Positions 63,078-64,000 of a stretch of 64,000 nt of DNA are shown here, one piece after another. The notes beneath the pieces are model-generated. The model did not search any database. It was not told the DNA's origin and worked only from the letters and a program-made list of their open reading frames with translations. The stretch is from Devosia sp. XK-2. GTDB lineage: Bacteria; Pseudomonadota; Alphaproteobacteria; Rhizobiales; Devosiaceae. The translations under genes and the position numbers were made by a program. The DNA lies in assembly GCF_037113415.1 (NCBI RefSeq), contig NZ_CP146608.1, positions 516,501-580,500 of the forward strand. The letters are read 5' to 3'. Numbering within the stretch: position 1 is the first letter of the stretch; each line of letters opens with the position of its first letter.

Positions 63078-63374
63078 TCAACCTCTGCCAACACGGCTGG
63101 CGCCGATGCCATCGAACACCCCGGCCTCTACGGCATCGGCAATTTGGCGAAGTTGATCGGCTGCGTGGGCCTTGCTGGTCGACGCCACGGCCAGAAAGGC
63201 GCCGTAGCTGATCAACCGGTCGATGATGATATGGGGCGGCGCGCCGCTCCCCTTCATTTCTGCTAGGGCCTGTTCCAGGATGACGCTACACCGGCCAGCG
63301 CTCTTGAGATCGCTGCTGTTCAACGGCCTGGCTCCCAACACGGTGTCACAGGTCCTAAAAGCCACATTGAGCAA
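63078..63374 (-). CDS. Phage-type small hypothetical protein
   Basis: About 98 residues from a TTG at 63374; GTG codons at 63365 and 63341 are alternatives and the last has AGGA upstream. Helical with PPHIIIDRLISYGAFLAVAS. First gene of the visible minus-strand phage run. No family recognised. The gap to 63523 holds a small GCCAA/TTGGC hairpin and no gene. Confidence 0.55.
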   Translation of the reverse strand: MLNVAFRTCDTVLGARPLNSSDLKSAGRCSVILEQALAEMKGSGAPPHIIIDRLISYGAFLAVASTSKAHAADQLRQIADAVEAGVFDGIGASRVGRG

Positions 63375-63523
63375 CTCAAAACTTTAATCTGGCTTTGCGA
63401 AAGATTCAGACCAGCGCCGGTGCACCACTTGGCCAATTGCGCAGTTGGCACCACGCCCCCCATGTACCAGCGACCCCATTGACCAAATGAGGCACGATGC
63501 GGCCTATTAGAACGCAAGGGGCT

Positions 63524-64000
63524 ATGGGGGCGATCATGAAAGCGCGTTGGGAGACGGTGCGGGAAGCGCTGGTTCTCGCAGGATCTGCAGTGTTTTGTAT
63601 GGTTGTAGTCGGCTTTTTTCTTTACGAGCCGATGAGGACGGAAGCGTTTTGGCGGGGTGAACGTGGCTGGCTGGATGTTCTGGCGGGGCTGGGCACATTT
63701 GCAGCGGCAACTACCGCGGCCTGGCTGGCCTGGCGCAACTATCTGCTTGGGCAGAAAAAGGACAGCACTGAGCGGTTCGAGAAGGGCGTGGCGCTCTTTG
63801 AAAGCCCGGGATATGCGCAAAGGGCTGCGGGTATAATTGTCCTTGAAGACCTTGCAACCACTGAGGCTGAAGGACGTAGGGCGGAATGGATACGAGAGTT
63901 TCTCATCCACGCTATAAATCAGTGGAACTTGGCTCAGATGTCTTTGGTCGGCCGCCCTGTTACTGCAGCCGACTTTGACAAAACGGATGAGATTACCCTG
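63524..64000 (+). CDS. Membrane protein cut by the right edge
   Basis: The frame from ATG 63524 (or 63536) is open to position 64000 without a stop, at least 155 residues. Two hydrophobic segments lie near the N-terminus (residues about 20-37 and 54-75), followed by ERFEKGVALFESPGYAQRAA and GIIVLEDLA, a pattern seen in the region before pentapeptide repeats in some membrane proteins. AAGGGG precedes ATG 63524. It is divergent from the phage genes. Confidence 0.7.
   Translation, partial: MGAIMKARWETVREALVLAGSAVFCMVVVGFFLYEPMRTEAFWRGERGWLDVLAGLGTFAAATTAAWLAWRNYLLGQKKDSTERFEKGVALFESPGYAQRAAGIIVLEDLATTEAEGRRAEWIREFLIHAINQWNLAQMSLVGRPVTAADFDKTDEITL

Larger units (their letters stand above)
54730..64000. 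mobile_element. Phage-like genomic island beside tRNA-Phe (runs off the window)
   Basis: From the tRNA end onwards the housekeeping genes stop and are replaced by minus-strand phage-type genes (small terminase, prohead protease, tail-fibre-like) and plus-strand cargo. By eye the cargo genes are less GC-rich than the left part. A duplicate of the tRNA 3' end, an integrase, portal, capsid and large terminase are not seen and may lie to the right, or be absent if this is a satellite or remnant. The left end is inferred from the tRNA. Confidence 0.75.

Noticed and set aside
63320-63910. Minus-strand frame of 196 residues at the right end
   Set aside because: The plus-strand frame over the same bases has a start signal, membrane segments and normal composition; the minus frame does not.

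Overview
The window looks like chromosomal DNA of an alphaproteobacterium of the order Hyphomicrobiales, most likely Devosia or a close relative. This is inferred from high GC, from gene orders typical of the order (def-fmt-truA; dnaX-ybaB-recR with the SRP RNA gene beside dnaX; DUF2948-hisD-UPF0262-LMW phosphatase-infA-maf-yacG), from the C4-pathway hemA, and from GC-rich interspersed palindromes between genes. No search was run; protein calls come from recognised motifs and family resemblance.

Region by region. 1-16 kb is mostly housekeeping: the end of prephenate dehydratase, a secreted serine hydrolase, a periplasmic SUOX-like protein next to a GGDEF-EAL protein (a PruR-DcpA-like pterin/c-di-GMP pair), dapD and dapE with small membrane proteins, def-fmt-truA, rmuC, dnaX-ybaB-recR and ffs. 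16-31 kb is mixed: glutathione transferase, phosphotransferase, DUF817, LOG protein, a hybrid histidine kinase and a LuxR-type regulator with a degenerate receiver on either side of mscL, flavodoxin and hemA with FNR/FixK-type boxes upstream, cytochrome b561, a WS/DGAT-like protein, an SDR, an OmpA-like lipoprotein and small stress-type genes. 31.6-34.2 kb is a bufferin operon (bufA, bufB, bufC and a DoxX-like gene) with a candidate ECF promoter and a hairpin after the precursor gene. 34.2-44.5 kb is a carbohydrate locus: an SMP-30 lactonase, a LacI regulator, two ribose/fructose-type ABC importers and an NAD-dependent epimerase. The LacI gene region and the first importer's intergenic region share an AT-rich motif, possibly the operator. 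44.5-54.7 kb holds tRNA-Thr, murA, a TetR-controlled HlyD/ABC-2 efflux operon set between murA and the hisD block, a fused UPF0262/LMW-phosphatase gene, infA, maf, yacG and tRNA-Phe.

From 54.73 kb to the end is a foreign island starting directly after tRNA-Phe. It has phage-type genes on the minus strand (P27-like small terminase, HK97-like prohead protease, tail-fibre-like protein, several small proteins). At its tRNA end are two plus-strand cargo modules of unrecognised membrane and coiled-coil proteins, separated by a decayed second copy of a neighbouring phage gene. No capsid, portal, large terminase or integrase gene is visible. A plus-strand gene with an N-terminal membrane segment runs off the right edge. 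The cargo modules are the best candidates for something undescribed; the bufferin operon and its promoter are the best supported system of recent interest.
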